Shown: positions 1 through 9,092 of the stretch, one piece after another | Numbering within the stretch: position 1 is the stretch's first letter | Layout of the letters: every line of letters begins with the position of its first letter | Source of the DNA: CAWCDJ01 sp963836015 | GTDB taxonomy: Bacteria > Acidobacteriota > Terriglobia > Bryobacterales > Bryobacteraceae | Length of the DNA stretch: 64,000 nt | Reading direction: 5' to 3' | NCBI GenBank assembly: GCA_963836015.1 | Contig: CAWIIF010000002.1 | Location: 248,001 to 312,000, forward strand | Made by a program: the position numbers and the translations under genes | Notes under the pieces: model-generated | The model's database searches: none | What the model was told of the DNA's origin: nothing | The model's input: the letters and a program-made list of their open reading frames with translations, nothing else

Positions 1-443
1 GTTTCCGGAGTGTCCGGAGTGTCGTCCTTGCGCGTGAACCATCGGCCCAGAGCAGGCTGCACTCCCAGGATCGGCAGGGTGCCGTCGGTCACCATCAGGC
101 AGTCGATCTCCTCCGGCTCCGCGATTCCGGTGGCGCTTACCGAGTCCCGCCGCCACAGCCCAATATCCTGGAATGTCCTAGACTCTTCGCGGTACGTGAA
201 GTAGGTGGCCGGGGACGCGTTCAACTCCCCGATTCCAATGCCCGGGGCGATCTGCCAGACCGCAGCCAGCCGGGTGGAATCGGGGAAGGGCAGGGGCTTC
301 AGCAATACGCCGTCCAACACGCTGAAAATAGCGGTGTTAGCGCCGATCCCGATGGCCACCGTGAGAATCGTCAGGAAGGTGAACAAAGGCGACCGCAGCA
401 GGCGGCGCAAGACGTGCCGGGGGTGTTGGAGCAGAGTTCCCAT
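1..443 (-). CDS. ADOP-family ABC permease, N-terminal part (cut by window edge)
   Basis: Only the first 147 codons are visible, starting at ATG 443. They show a short cytoplasmic leader with LRRLLRSPLFTF, then the first membrane helix with the ALGIGANTAIFSV-type signature of MacB/FtsX-like acidobacterial permeases (here AIGIGANTAIFSV), then the start of the periplasmic MacB_PCD domain (LLKPLPFPD, FTYREES, LGVQPALGRWF). The family consists of roughly 800-residue proteins with a duplicated FtsX core, so about four fifths of the gene lies outside the window. The same architecture recurs at 10.6, 36.5 and 44.0 kb. No cognate ATPase is visible here. The family call is firm; the transported substrate is unknown. 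Confidence 0.88.
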   Translation of the reverse strand, partial: MGTLLQHPRHVLRRLLRSPLFTFLTILTVAIGIGANTAIFSVLDGVLLKPLPFPDSTRLAAVWQIAPGIGIGELNASPATYFTYREESRTFQDIGLWRRDSVSATGIAEPEEIDCLMVTDGTLPILGVQPALGRWFTRKDDTPDTPE

Positions 444-485
444 ATGGGACAATACGCTCCGACGCCCCCAAGGTTCGCAAAAAAA

Positions 486-2123
486 TTATTGCGCCAGGCG
501 AAGAATTGCCGAGGCGATGGTGCTGAAGGCGGTGCCCAGCGTTCCGGAATCGCTGGCCTGCACGTAGAGCCCGGTCGGCTGGCCAGCATCGTAGCCCGCG
601 GCGCTCTTATCATTGGCGATTCGTCGCAGCAGGCCGTCGTCCGATCCGCCGCTGCCGGTATAAGCGATCGTGTAGATGGCTACCGCCATGTTCTGCGTAT
701 CGCCCGGCCGGTTGGCCAGATTGGCATCGGTGCGTATGCGCTTTGCCGCGCTGTCCGCGGCATTCCACATGGACAGGCCCCAATAGTAGTCGTCCGACTT
801 CTGCGAGGAGCTCCCGTAAGTCAGATTCTTCCCGTTGGTGTAGATGGAAGTGACCGGCCCGCTCACGACGTGCGAATGCTGGTAGTTGGTGGTCATCAGA
901 TCGTTCCCCCACATGTCGTAGTGCGGGATCTTGGTGAAGTACGTGCCCCACGCAATGGCGCCGCTGTTCATCAGGGCCGTACAGCCGGTATACGGTGCGT
1001 TCGGCGAGTTAGGGCTTGGGCTCGCCGCATCCGATCCCCCATTGGCCATCCACCACGCTGCCGTATGACTGACGGTGGGGTCCGTGCTCGCCAGAAGATA
1101 CATGCCAACCCCGCCCGAGCCGCTGAATGCCGGACCCGTAATGGCAAGCCACGAGAGCATCTTCTGGGTGGTGTTGGTCGTCCGGATGTCCTTGTAGTTG
1201 CATCCACTGGTGCTCGAGATCACGTTGTCTGCATTATTGTTGGCCGGGTTATTCAAGAATAGCGATACTGCCGAGGGCACGCCGTCGGTAAATAGCACGA
1301 TGGAATTCAGCTTGTCGTCCACGCCTTTGGCCAGGAGGTCTTTCATGTGGGCTTTCTGCAACTCGATATAAGCGATGGAGAGCGCATCGCCCATTCCCGT
1401 ACCGCTGTTAGCGGTGATCGCACGGATCTGGTGCAGCATATCCGTGGTCGAACCGCTCATGAATGCGGTATCGGGGCCGCCGGTGGAGACGTTCGTAGTG
1501 GTCGAGTCCCATGGACGGACGGGAGGGTACCCCACCACGCCGCTGCCGTCGAAAACGACCAGCCCTACCTCATCCACGCCGGGCGTGAAATCCTGCGTGA
1601 AACTCTGTGAGTAATTGATCACATCCTGAATTACCGTGCTGCCCGAGCCGTCCGATTGTTTCATGGAGCCGGAACGGTCGATTACCAGCACCACCCGCGA
1701 ATCGCGGCGTGTGGCCATCGCGGCCGCCGATACCCTGGCAGTGGGGAAGCCGAAGATTCGAGCGAACAGCAAAGGAACATCGGCCGTGGCAGTGACGTGG
1801 ACCGACTTGGTAGTGCCCAGGGACACCGCAATCGTCGGCGTCAGGTTGAAGGCTCCCCAGAATCCCGCCGTGCCATTCGCCCGGAAGTTGGCGTTCAGGA
1901 ACTCTCCCGCGATTTCGTTGGGCGAAGCCAGCGTGCCGAGCAGGCGCCCTGCACCCAGCGCCGCTCCATCCACGGCCGCGGCGAGCTTGGCTTGCACGAT
2001 GTACAGCATCGTGGCGTCGATTCCCAGTCCCGCGAGCGGGATCAGCATGGTCGGCAGCATCAGGGTGAACAGCACCAGGGTCGACCCCCGCCGAACGGCC
2101 TTGGCACGAGATAGAATTCGCAT
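486..2123 (-). CDS. TadG-like pseudopilin-associated protein with von Willebrand factor A domain
   Basis: A 545-residue protein. Residues 13-36 form a single N-terminal membrane helix of the TadE/TadG type, following a basic RRGSTLVLFTL segment. A vWA domain follows with a perfect MIDAS start, DRSGS at 149-153, and a later LFTDGVPS strand. TadG proteins are anchored in the inner membrane and take part in assembly or surface attachment of Tad (Flp) pili. It is the last gene of a three-gene minus-strand group: two TadE-like genes lie immediately upstream, 22 bp away. No tadA, tadB/C or cpaB homologue is in view, so any Tad machinery must be elsewhere. Confidence 0.85.
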   Translation of the reverse strand: MRILSRAKAVRRGSTLVLFTLMLPTMLIPLAGLGIDATMLYIVQAKLAAAVDGAALGAGRLLGTLASPNEIAGEFLNANFRANGTAGFWGAFNLTPTIAVSLGTTKSVHVTATADVPLLFARIFGFPTARVSAAAMATRRDSRVVLVIDRSGSMKQSDGSGSTVIQDVINYSQSFTQDFTPGVDEVGLVVFDGSGVVGYPPVRPWDSTTTNVSTGGPDTAFMSGSTTDMLHQIRAITANSGTGMGDALSIAYIELQKAHMKDLLAKGVDDKLNSIVLFTDGVPSAVSLFLNNPANNNADNVISSTSGCNYKDIRTTNTTQKMLSWLAITGPAFSGSGGVGMYLLASTDPTVSHTAAWWMANGGSDAASPSPNSPNAPYTGCTALMNSGAIAWGTYFTKIPHYDMWGNDLMTTNYQHSHVVSGPVTSIYTNGKNLTYGSSSQKSDDYYWGLSMWNAADSAAKRIRTDANLANRPGDTQNMAVAIYTIAYTGSGGSDDGLLRRIANDKSAAGYDAGQPTGLYVQASDSGTLGTAFSTIASAILRLAQ

Positions 2124-2145
2124 AGGTGGTTTCCTCCGTTCTGCC

Positions 2146-2814
2146 TCAGAACATGTTGAAGGAGTACATGACTGAACTGGGTGAGTAAGGCGCCATCTTC
2201 ATTCCAGTGGTTGCAGCCTCGGCAATGTAGATTACCTGCCGGGAAGGCAAGCCCGACACCGTGCCGTTGACGTTGGCATAAGGATTGATTCCCGAGAACG
2301 TCGCGACGTCACCGGCATTCGTCGCCTGGTAACTCAACGCGATGTTGCCTGACGAGTCTACGACCACCGGGCTAGGCCCGCTCGTGATGGGGCTCCCGAA
2401 GTTACTCGTGCGCATACTCGTCTTACCCACAGAAATCCGCTGCGTAAATACCCACTTGGTGTAATTCGTGCACCCCAAGGGATTGCCGCTCGCATCGACC
2501 TTACCTGCCGCCGCGCAAGTGGCCTTATCCACATAGGTTACCTGCGATAAAACCACTAGTGCCTTGCTGGTCGTAGCCGAAGTGGTCAGGCCCAAATCGG
2601 CGCCGATCGTCGTCAGGATGGTCTTATTGCCGGGTAGCGAGAAATTCACTCCGCGCGCGTACATGTGTCCCGCGTCACGCGCCAGTTGCACCGTCTGCAG
2701 CGACCGGATCATGTTCAGCCCGATCGACATTGTTCCGAGCATCAGCGGCACCAGCACCAGTGAAATCAGCGAAAATTCCAGGATGGCGACGCCTCGCGAC
2801 TTATGTTTCTTCAT
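2146..2814 (-). CDS. TadE-like pseudopilin
   Basis: A 222-residue protein starting at MKKHKSRG. I chose ATG 2814 rather than the in-frame start at 2853 because it places the gene 10 bp after the upstream stop and puts the basic leader directly before the helix. The hallmark is GVAILEFSL followed by about 20 hydrophobic residues, the TadE-type hydrophobic helix with the conserved glutamate. The remainder is a periplasmic domain without recognised motifs. It lies between a second TadE-like gene and tadG, probably in one transcript. TadE proteins are minor pseudopilins of Flp pili. Confidence 0.8.
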   Translation of the reverse strand: MKKHKSRGVAILEFSLISLVLVPLMLGTMSIGLNMIRSLQTVQLARDAGHMYARGVNFSLPGNKTILTTIGADLGLTTSATTSKALVVLSQVTYVDKATCAAAGKVDASGNPLGCTNYTKWVFTQRISVGKTSMRTSNFGSPITSGPSPVVVDSSGNIALSYQATNAGDVATFSGINPYANVNGTVSGLPSRQVIYIAEAATTGMKMAPYSPSSVMYSFNMF

Positions 2815-2824
2815 GCCTGGTCTC

Positions 2825-3376
2825 CTAAGGGGCCGTTCCGATCGGAGGCACATCCCGCGACGGTTCGATCAGGTCGGCCGAAACGGCCGCGATGGGCGTG
2901 CCGGAAGCATCCATCGGCTGGTTCAGGCCGAAGAGACGCGGCACGAGCGCCGGCAGCACATATCCTTCCACCGATACCTGCATGATATAGAGGGGCGTGT
3001 TCCCCCATGTCTGGTTCGACACGTCCACCGCCGCGGCCGTGGAACCCTCGGCCGGAGGTTGAAAATAGTGAACCTTGATCTTGGCCAGACCCGTGCTGCC
3101 GCGAAGAATGCCGATCGACTTGCCCTGTACGAGTTTCTTCACCATGCTGGTCAGGTTGGAACCTGCCAGCGACGCCTGACTGCCGGTGATGGTGATGCCG
3201 GAACGGACTCCCGCTCGCACGGCGTATTCCAGCGTGGCCTTGACAAACACCGCCCAGGCGACATCGATCAGCAGGATGATCATCGCCATCATGGGAAGAA
3301 AGACAAACGTAAACTCAAGGACTTCCGCGCCCCTGCAGCGCTGCGCCCGCGATCTGCGTCTTCTCACGATGAGCAT
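2825..3376 (-). CDS. TadE-like pseudopilin
   Basis: A 183-residue protein. The basic leader (RRRRSRAQR) precedes GAEVLEFTFVFLPMM, the glutamate-containing hydrophobic helix typical of TadE/TadF proteins, with the helix running to about residue 45. The rest is predicted periplasmic. It is the first gene of the TadE-TadE-TadG group. The roughly 190 bp upstream up to the coiled-coil gene hold no open frame and are the likely promoter region; no clear promoter elements were identified. Confidence 0.78.
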   Translation of the reverse strand: MLIVRRRRSRAQRCRGAEVLEFTFVFLPMMAMIILLIDVAWAVFVKATLEYAVRAGVRSGITITGSQASLAGSNLTSMVKKLVQGKSIGILRGSTGLAKIKVHYFQPPAEGSTAAAVDVSNQTWGNTPLYIMQVSVEGYVLPALVPRLFGLNQPMDASGTPIAAVSADLIEPSRDVPPIGTAP

Positions 3377-3569
3377 ACCTCCGGTCCTTTTATGCTGCTC
3401 TAACTCGAACGGACCGAGTTACCAGGATCCTAACGAACCCGCAACCGGGGTTCAATATTACCGTTGGTAACATGCCCCCGATCGTCGAAGGATAGTCCTG
3501 GACCGGCCATCCTGGCCCCCAGCGCCAGTCCGGCAGTACCTACCCGATTGCTGCTGTTATCCGCGGGTC

Positions 3570-4964
3570 TCAATCGCCCGCGACTTCGCTCACCTCTCGG
3601 GCTTCACCGGACGCGAAGGCAAAGACATCGTCGTCTCCCGCCGCCAGCCCTAGCACCGGCACGGGCACCTTCTCCTCATGCGCGCCGCCCATGCCCGTGT
3701 TGTGACCGTTCCCGTTCCCGTTGCCCGCCTGGGTAAACCGCATTTCGAACACACCGGAGAATTTCTTGTGAGCCTGCGACAAGAGCTCCATGACCTCGGC
3801 GGCGGAGGTCCGCTCCCGTTCGACCTCGGCCTCCAGCGCCTCTTTGCGCTGCCTCTCGGCGTCCAGCTCGGTCGCCAGCCGGAGCCGGTCTTCCGTAGCC
3901 TTGGTTTCGAGCGTCCGCAACTGGGCGGCCAGGACCGCCGCCTGCTGGCCGAACTCCACGGTGAGCGCCGCATGGCGCTGTTCCAAATCCTGCTTGAGGG
4001 TCCTTTCGGTTTCGAGCTCGATGGCGGCCGCGGATCTCAGTTCGCGTAACTGACCCGTCAGTGCTTCGTTCTCACGCCGGACACCGTCGAGTTCCGCCCA
4101 GACGGCCAGCCGCTCCTGCGCGGCTTTGGCCTCCAGGTCGCGCAGTTGCCGCGCCACCGCTTCCTTCTCGCTCCGGACACTGTCGATGTCCGTGGAGACC
4201 GCTTGCCGCTCCTCCGCGGATCTGGCCTGTAACTCGCTCACTTGTCCGGCCAGCGCATCCTTCTCGCGCTTTACGGCCTCGAGCTCAGTCGCCAGCGCCT
4301 GTCGCTCCGCCGCTGTCTTAGCCTCCAGTTCCGCCAGTTGCTGCGCCGCCGCTTCCTTCCCCGTGCGGGCGCTCTCGATATCCGCGGCAACCGCCTGCCG
4401 TTCTTCCGCGGACCTGGCCTGCAGCTCGCTCAACTGTGCCGCCAGCGCATCTTTCTCGTTCTTCACGGCCTCTAGCTCGGTCGCCAGCGCCTGGCGTTCC
4501 GCCGCGGCCTTGGCTTCCACTTCGCGAATCTGTTCGGCGGCGACGCCGCTGTGTTGTCCGGCCTGGGCCGTTAGAGTGACATTCCAGGCGGCCACTTCGT
4601 CCTTCTGGCGCCTCTCGTCCTCGAGCAGGGCAGTGAGCTCGCGGACCCGCTCGGTGAGCGGCCCGACCTGCTGCTCGGCCGTCGATCGCTGGCTCAGCTC
4701 CGTGTCCAGCTCCTGCTGCTTCTTTTCCAATTCCTCGCGGTTCTGCTGCAGAATCTGCCCCTGTGCGGCAACCTGCTTCCGCAATTCCTCCACGATTGCC
4801 GTAGCGTTCGCTAATGCCCGCTCCGCCTCGGGAAGCTGGCGGCGCGCCGTAAGGTCGGCGCCGGTTGCCAGATACTGCCCTTTGCGCTGCATCAGGAGGA
4901 TGGTTGCGATCACACCAGTTACCGTGCCGATCGCGGTCGAGAGAATCACGAGCATCATCACCAT
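3570..4964 (-). CDS. membrane-anchored repetitive coiled-coil protein
   Basis: A 464-residue protein. Residues 1-25 form a hydrophobic N-terminal helix (VILSTAIGTVTGVIATILL) that should anchor it in the membrane. Residues about 45-390 are almost continuous heptads rich in A, E, L, Q and R. The central part is a tandem repeat of about 33 residues with a clear 66-residue higher order: ERQALATELEAVK and EERQAV alternate several times. The C-terminus is a short Gly/Asn/His-rich linker and a non-helical tail. Such proteins serve as rods or scaffolds, but nothing indicates a partner. The repeats are also near-identical in DNA, suggesting recent internal duplication. Confidence 0.75.
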   Translation of the reverse strand: MVMMLVILSTAIGTVTGVIATILLMQRKGQYLATGADLTARRQLPEAERALANATAIVEELRKQVAAQGQILQQNREELEKKQQELDTELSQRSTAEQQVGPLTERVRELTALLEDERRQKDEVAAWNVTLTAQAGQHSGVAAEQIREVEAKAAAERQALATELEAVKNEKDALAAQLSELQARSAEERQAVAADIESARTGKEAAAQQLAELEAKTAAERQALATELEAVKREKDALAGQVSELQARSAEERQAVSTDIDSVRSEKEAVARQLRDLEAKAAQERLAVWAELDGVRRENEALTGQLRELRSAAAIELETERTLKQDLEQRHAALTVEFGQQAAVLAAQLRTLETKATEDRLRLATELDAERQRKEALEAEVERERTSAAEVMELLSQAHKKFSGVFEMRFTQAGNGNGNGHNTGMGGAHEEKVPVPVLGLAAGDDDVFAFASGEAREVSEVAGD

Positions 4965-5127
4965 AACTAATCATTGTCAAAAGGTTTGGTGTTTCTGTCA
5001 GCCCACATCGGTTATCATGCGCTTGCTAACTCTGGCAGTCCTAGTACTGGCGCGATGGCGTTCATGCCGGGACTCTCCTGATACCGATCGTCATATGGAA
5101 GGCTCGGAACGGTCAGATGCCGGGTGG

Positions 5128-6198
5128 TCAGCCCTCGGCGGCGAGTGAAGCGTCCGGCATTCCCGCGCTCCGCACCGATTTCGCCGCGCCGATTCCAATG
5201 GCGAGCCAAGGCGGCATGCCTGAAAAAGCCGCCGCCATCGAGTACAGCGTGCGCGCCGAGAAGCGCTTCTCGTTGGAGATCGCGTAGACCGGTTCCCAGC
5301 CGCGCGGCGCCAGCTTGGTGCGAAAGTGCTCCAGCCCGCGAAAGTGGTAGAAGCGGTTGGCATGCGCGCGGGCGAATCGCATGATTGCGCGCAGCCACAG
5401 CGGATTGCCGCGCATCTCCCGATCCGCGGCGCGTGCCAGCGCCACCAGCCCCAGCGTCAGGTACCCGCGGCGCTCCGCGGCGAATCGTCGCATGGCGGAA
5501 TCGATCAGCAGCTCGCTCGTTCCATTGGGTGCGGAGCGCGAACGTGCCAGCAGCTCGATCAGGTATCCGTTCCTGGCCGCAATCGGCGATGCGGCCAGAA
5601 ACGCGACCGCCCTGCCGTGCCGCCGGGCAACCAGGAGTACCCGGTCCCGCGCGCCTGCCCGCAAAATGTCGGGCGCCGCGAGGAAGCGCAGGGGAGGCAG
5701 CGGACGCCCCTCCAGCCATTCGTCGAAGACCGCGCGTAGTTCCGGATCTGCCTCGCTCCGGACCGGGTCCGCGGATTCCACCTCCACCGCCTTGTTGCGC
5801 GACCGGCGCAACTGCCGGCGCACAGACGCGTGCCGCTCGAGGAACTCCGGCCAGTCGCGCGGATCCCAGGTCGGCTGCGCGCCCAGGGCGATGACGGAAT
5901 GTTCCGCAGATGCCGAGAGGGCGCCGCGCATCCGTTCGCCCGCGCACACGTAGCACACGCGGCAGCCCTGCATTCGGCCGAAGGCCTCGAATTCGGCGCA
6001 AACATCGCGCAGCATTTCGGGAGCGCAGACCGGCGCGCCGGCCGCCAGCAGGACCCGGCCTTGCCGTGTGTATCCCGCCGCCGCACGGTTCCCCGGCGCC
6101 AGCCAGTGCTCGATTCCCGGGTTCAGAATCTGGTACGCCGTGGAGTTCCAGCCGTAGGTGAGAACGAGTTCCCGGACGGTCGCGAGCGAGGGATCCAA
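5128..6198 (-). CDS. MprF C-terminal-like / DUF2156 acyltransferase (GNAT fold)
   Basis: A 356-residue soluble protein, TTG start at 6198. It resembles the cytosolic domain of phosphatidylglycerol lysyltransferases. An N-terminal half carries YGWNSTAYQ and SVRRQLRRSRNKAVEV, and a C-terminal GNAT lobe carries LTLGLVALA and the diagnostic FYHFRGLEHFRTKLAP segment. The membrane flippase half found in MprF is absent, as in stand-alone DUF2156 proteins. The family transfers aminoacyl or acyl groups to lipids or small molecules; the substrate cannot be read from sequence. It is divergent from the acylase gene, with about 58 bp between the two starts. Confidence 0.75.
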   Translation of the reverse strand: MDPSLATVRELVLTYGWNSTAYQILNPGIEHWLAPGNRAAAGYTRQGRVLLAAGAPVCAPEMLRDVCAEFEAFGRMQGCRVCYVCAGERMRGALSASAEHSVIALGAQPTWDPRDWPEFLERHASVRRQLRRSRNKAVEVESADPVRSEADPELRAVFDEWLEGRPLPPLRFLAAPDILRAGARDRVLLVARRHGRAVAFLAASPIAARNGYLIELLARSRSAPNGTSELLIDSAMRRFAAERRGYLTLGLVALARAADREMRGNPLWLRAIMRFARAHANRFYHFRGLEHFRTKLAPRGWEPVYAISNEKRFSARTLYSMAAAFSGMPPWLAIGIGAAKSVRSAGMPDASLAAEG

Positions 6199-6256
6199 AC
6201 CTTCATGATCCCATAGCCGCCGGCCGGATTCGCCGGGCTAAAATAGGAAGCCAGCT

Positions 6257-8441
6257 ATGCAAACCCAGTCTCGCCGGAACATGCTTGTCCTCTTGTTCGC
6301 CGCGGCATCCGCCGCTTTCGCCTACCAGGGCGGAAACGCCGAGGCCGCACGCTGGGAGCGGGAAGCCCGCAGCGTTACCATCGTCCGCGACGACTGGGGC
6401 CTCGCCCACATCTACGGAAAGACCGACGCCGATGCCGTCTTCGGCAGCCGTCTACGCCCAGGCCGAGGACGACTTCAATCGCGTCGAGACGAACTACATC
6501 AACGCCATGGGGCGCCTGGCGGAGACCGAAGGCGAGTCCGCGATCTATCAGGACCTGCGCATGAAGCTGTTCATCGACCCCGCGTCGCTGAAGCAGGAAT
6601 ACGCCGCCAGCCCGGCGTGGCTGAAAGCCCTGATGAACTCCTTCGCCGACGGTCTCAACTACTACCTCTACAAGCACCCCGAGGTGCACCCGCGGGTCAT
6701 CAAACATTTCGAGCCCTGGATGGCGCTCTCCTTCACCGAAGGAAGCATCGGCGGCGATATCGAGCGCGTCAATCTCAAGCAGTTGCAGACATTCTACGGC
6801 GAGCCGGTCGCCCAGGCCGCTCCGCCTGCGGACAACTATCCGGCAGAGCCCGGCGGGTCGAACGGTATGGCCGTCGCGCCCTCCAACACCGCATCCCACC
6901 ACGCACTGCTGCTGATCAATCCGCACACCTCGTTCTTCTTCCGCTCCGAGCTGCAGATGGTGAGCGACGAGGGACTCAATGCTTACGGAGCCGTGACGTG
7001 GGGGCAGTTTTTCGTGTACCAGGGGTTCAATGACCGCGCCGGCTGGATGCACACTTCGAGCGGCGTCGACGCGGTCGACGAGTATCTCGAGACCGTGGAA
7101 AAGCGGGGCGGCGGCTACGTCTACAAGTACGGTGGCCAGGAGCGTCCCGTGATCGCAACCACCATTACCGTGCCCTACAAGACGGTCAGCGGCATGGCTG
7201 AAAAGAAGTTCACGGTCTACCGGACTCAACACGGCCCCGTCGTTCGGGCGCTCAACGGCAAATGGGTGAGCATCCGCCTGATGCAGGAACACGTGAAGGC
7301 GCTGACGCAATCCTATACCCGCACCAAGGCCCGGAACTACAAGGCGTTCCGCCAGACCATGGAGTTGCACACCAACTCGTCCAACAACACCATCTTCGCC
7401 GACGCCGATGGCGACATCGCGTATTTCCACGGCAACTTCATCCCCCGCCGCGATCCCGCTTTCGACTGGACCAAGCCCGTGGATGGCAGCAATCCCGCCA
7501 CCGACTGGCACGGCCTGCTGTCGGTGGACGAAACGCCGCACCTGTTGAACCCCGCAAGCGGCTGGCTCTACAACTCCAACAACTGGCCGTGGTCCGCGGC
7601 CGGGCCGAGCAGCCCGAAGCGCGCGGATTATCCCGTCTATGTCGAGTCCGGCACCGAAACGGCGCGCGGATTGCACGCCATCCGGGTTCTCGAGAACACG
7701 AAGAACTTCACGGTGGACTCCCTCATCGCCGCCGCGTACGACAGCTATCTCACCTGGTTCGACAAGCCGCTTCCCGCTCTGATCAAGGCCTGGGACGGCA
7801 CGCCGGCCCGCAGTCCGCTGAAGAGCAGGCTCGCCGAGCAGATCGAGTTGTTGCGCAAGTGGGACCACCGTTGGGCCGTCAACTCGGTGCCCACGTCGCT
7901 CGCGGTCTTCTGGGGCGAGGACATACGCAGGCGGGTGATGGCCGATGCCCGAAAGGCGGGGCTGTCCGCCGAAGACTACATCGGCGGCGAGGCGCCGGCG
8001 GAAATGCTGCTGCAGTCGCTGGCCGCCGCATCCGACCGTCTCCAGTCGGACTTCGGGACCTGGAAGACTCCCTGGGGCGATATCAACCGCTTCCAGCGCC
8101 TCACCGGCGACATCGTCCAGCCTTTCAGCGACGCGGGTCCCAGCATCCCCGTGGGTTTCACGTCTTCGATGTGGGGATCGCTCGCTTCATTCGGAGCGCG
8201 GCCGTATCCGGGCACTAAGAAGTGGTACGGCACCAGCGGCAACAGCTTCGTGGCGGTGGTGGAGTTCGGCCCGACCGTGCGCGCCAAAGCGGTGACGGCC
8301 GGCGGTGAGAGCGGCCATCCGGAGTCCCGCCATTTCAATGATGAAGCGCAGCGCTACGCCGCCGGCGATCTCCGCGAAGTCTATTTCTACCGTTCGCAGC
8401 TCAAGGGGCACACCGAGCGGGAGTACCATCCCGGAAGCTAA
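6257..8441 (+). pseudogene. penicillin-acylase family Ntn hydrolase, disrupted by one +1 frameshift
   Basis: The ATG 6257 frame encodes a signal peptide (MLVLLFAAASAAFA) and DDWGLAHIYGKTDADAVFG. The protein then continues in the +1 frame from 6447 as AVYAQAEDDFNRVE. Skipping the single A at 6446 restores a continuous 727-residue enzyme that fits the family motif VFG-xxYAQAED exactly. The nucleophile is the Ser of GGSNGMAVAPS (codon 6858-6860), which becomes the N-terminus of the beta chain after autoproteolysis. PHTSFFF and the C-terminal catalytic-domain motifs are intact to 8441. Relatives are periplasmic acylases acting on beta-lactams, acyl-homoserine lactones or peptides. The remaining 665 codons are undamaged, so this is either a very recent mutation or a sequencing indel. 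Confidence 0.82.
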
Positions 8442-8463
8442 GTCCGTAAGGTATCCTGTATCC

Positions 8464-8991
8464 ATGCAAACGATCCAACCCGACCAGGCGGATTTCCTGC
8501 TCCACGGTGTGTATCTCCCGTCGCTCCGGAACGAGCAGGGCCTCACGAGGAAAGTCATCGAAGCCATCCCCTTGGAGCAGGGCGGCTATCGACCCGACGA
8601 AGTCTCGAAGAGCGCGTTGGACCTGGCCTGGCACATTGCGGCTACCGAGATAAGGTTTATGGACGCCGTGGCGGCGGGCGCGTTCGATTTCAGTCCAAGG
8701 CCGCTTCCGGATTCCATCAGGAACTCGAAGGATCTGGCTGCCTGGTACTCCGAAAATTTCGAGCCGCGTTTCGAAACGCTGACGAAACTTTCGAAGGAAC
8801 AGCTAACGAAGGTCGTTGATTTTCGAGGTCTGTTCCAGTTGCCCGCCGTGATGTACCTGAACTTCGTGCTGCATCACTCGATCCACCATCGCGGGCAGTT
8901 ATCGACCTACTTGCGGCCGATGGGCGCCAAAGTCCCGGCAATCTACGGCGAAAGCTACGACTCCGCCGCGGCCCGCAAAGCCGCACAATAA
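8464..8991 (+). CDS. DinB-family metal-binding protein
   Basis: A 175-residue four-helix-bundle protein of the DinB/YfiT type. Metal-ligand positions are visible as AWHIAA (His about 56) and HHSIHHRGQLSTYL near residue 140; this HxxxHRGQ motif is the signature of the family. The likely fold binds a divalent metal and is used in thiol-dependent transfer or detoxification reactions; the substrate is unknown. The chosen start is ATG 8464, 22 bp after the acylase stop, so the two could be co-transcribed. A strong stem-loop follows at 9004-9039. Confidence 0.85.
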   Translation: MQTIQPDQADFLLHGVYLPSLRNEQGLTRKVIEAIPLEQGGYRPDEVSKSALDLAWHIAATEIRFMDAVAAGAFDFSPRPLPDSIRNSKDLAAWYSENFEPRFETLTKLSKEQLTKVVDFRGLFQLPAVMYLNFVLHHSIHHRGQLSTYLRPMGAKVPAIYGESYDSAAARKAAQ

Positions 8992-9003
8992 TCGCAAAAC
9001 AGG

Positions 9004-9039
9004 GGCTCGAATTTCGCTGCACTTGCGAAATTCGGAGCC
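9004..9039 (+). terminator. stem-loop terminator after the dinB-like gene
   Basis: GGCTC plus GAATTTCGC pairs with GCGAAATTC plus GAGCC around a 7-nt loop, with a single bulged G. It begins 12 bp after the stop codon and is followed by TTTACC, a weak T tract. It probably stops transcripts of the acylase-dinB pair. Confidence 0.55.
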
Positions 9040-9092
9040 TTTACCTGGTTTGCCCTTTTGCGAGATCAGACTGCGTGTTACGTCCGCCCCGG

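Noticed and set aside
5015..6001. A long minus-strand frame overlapping the acyltransferase gene
   Set aside because: Same strand, different frame, Arg/Gly/Ala-rich and without motifs, whereas the 5128-6198 frame has clear MprF-C blocks.
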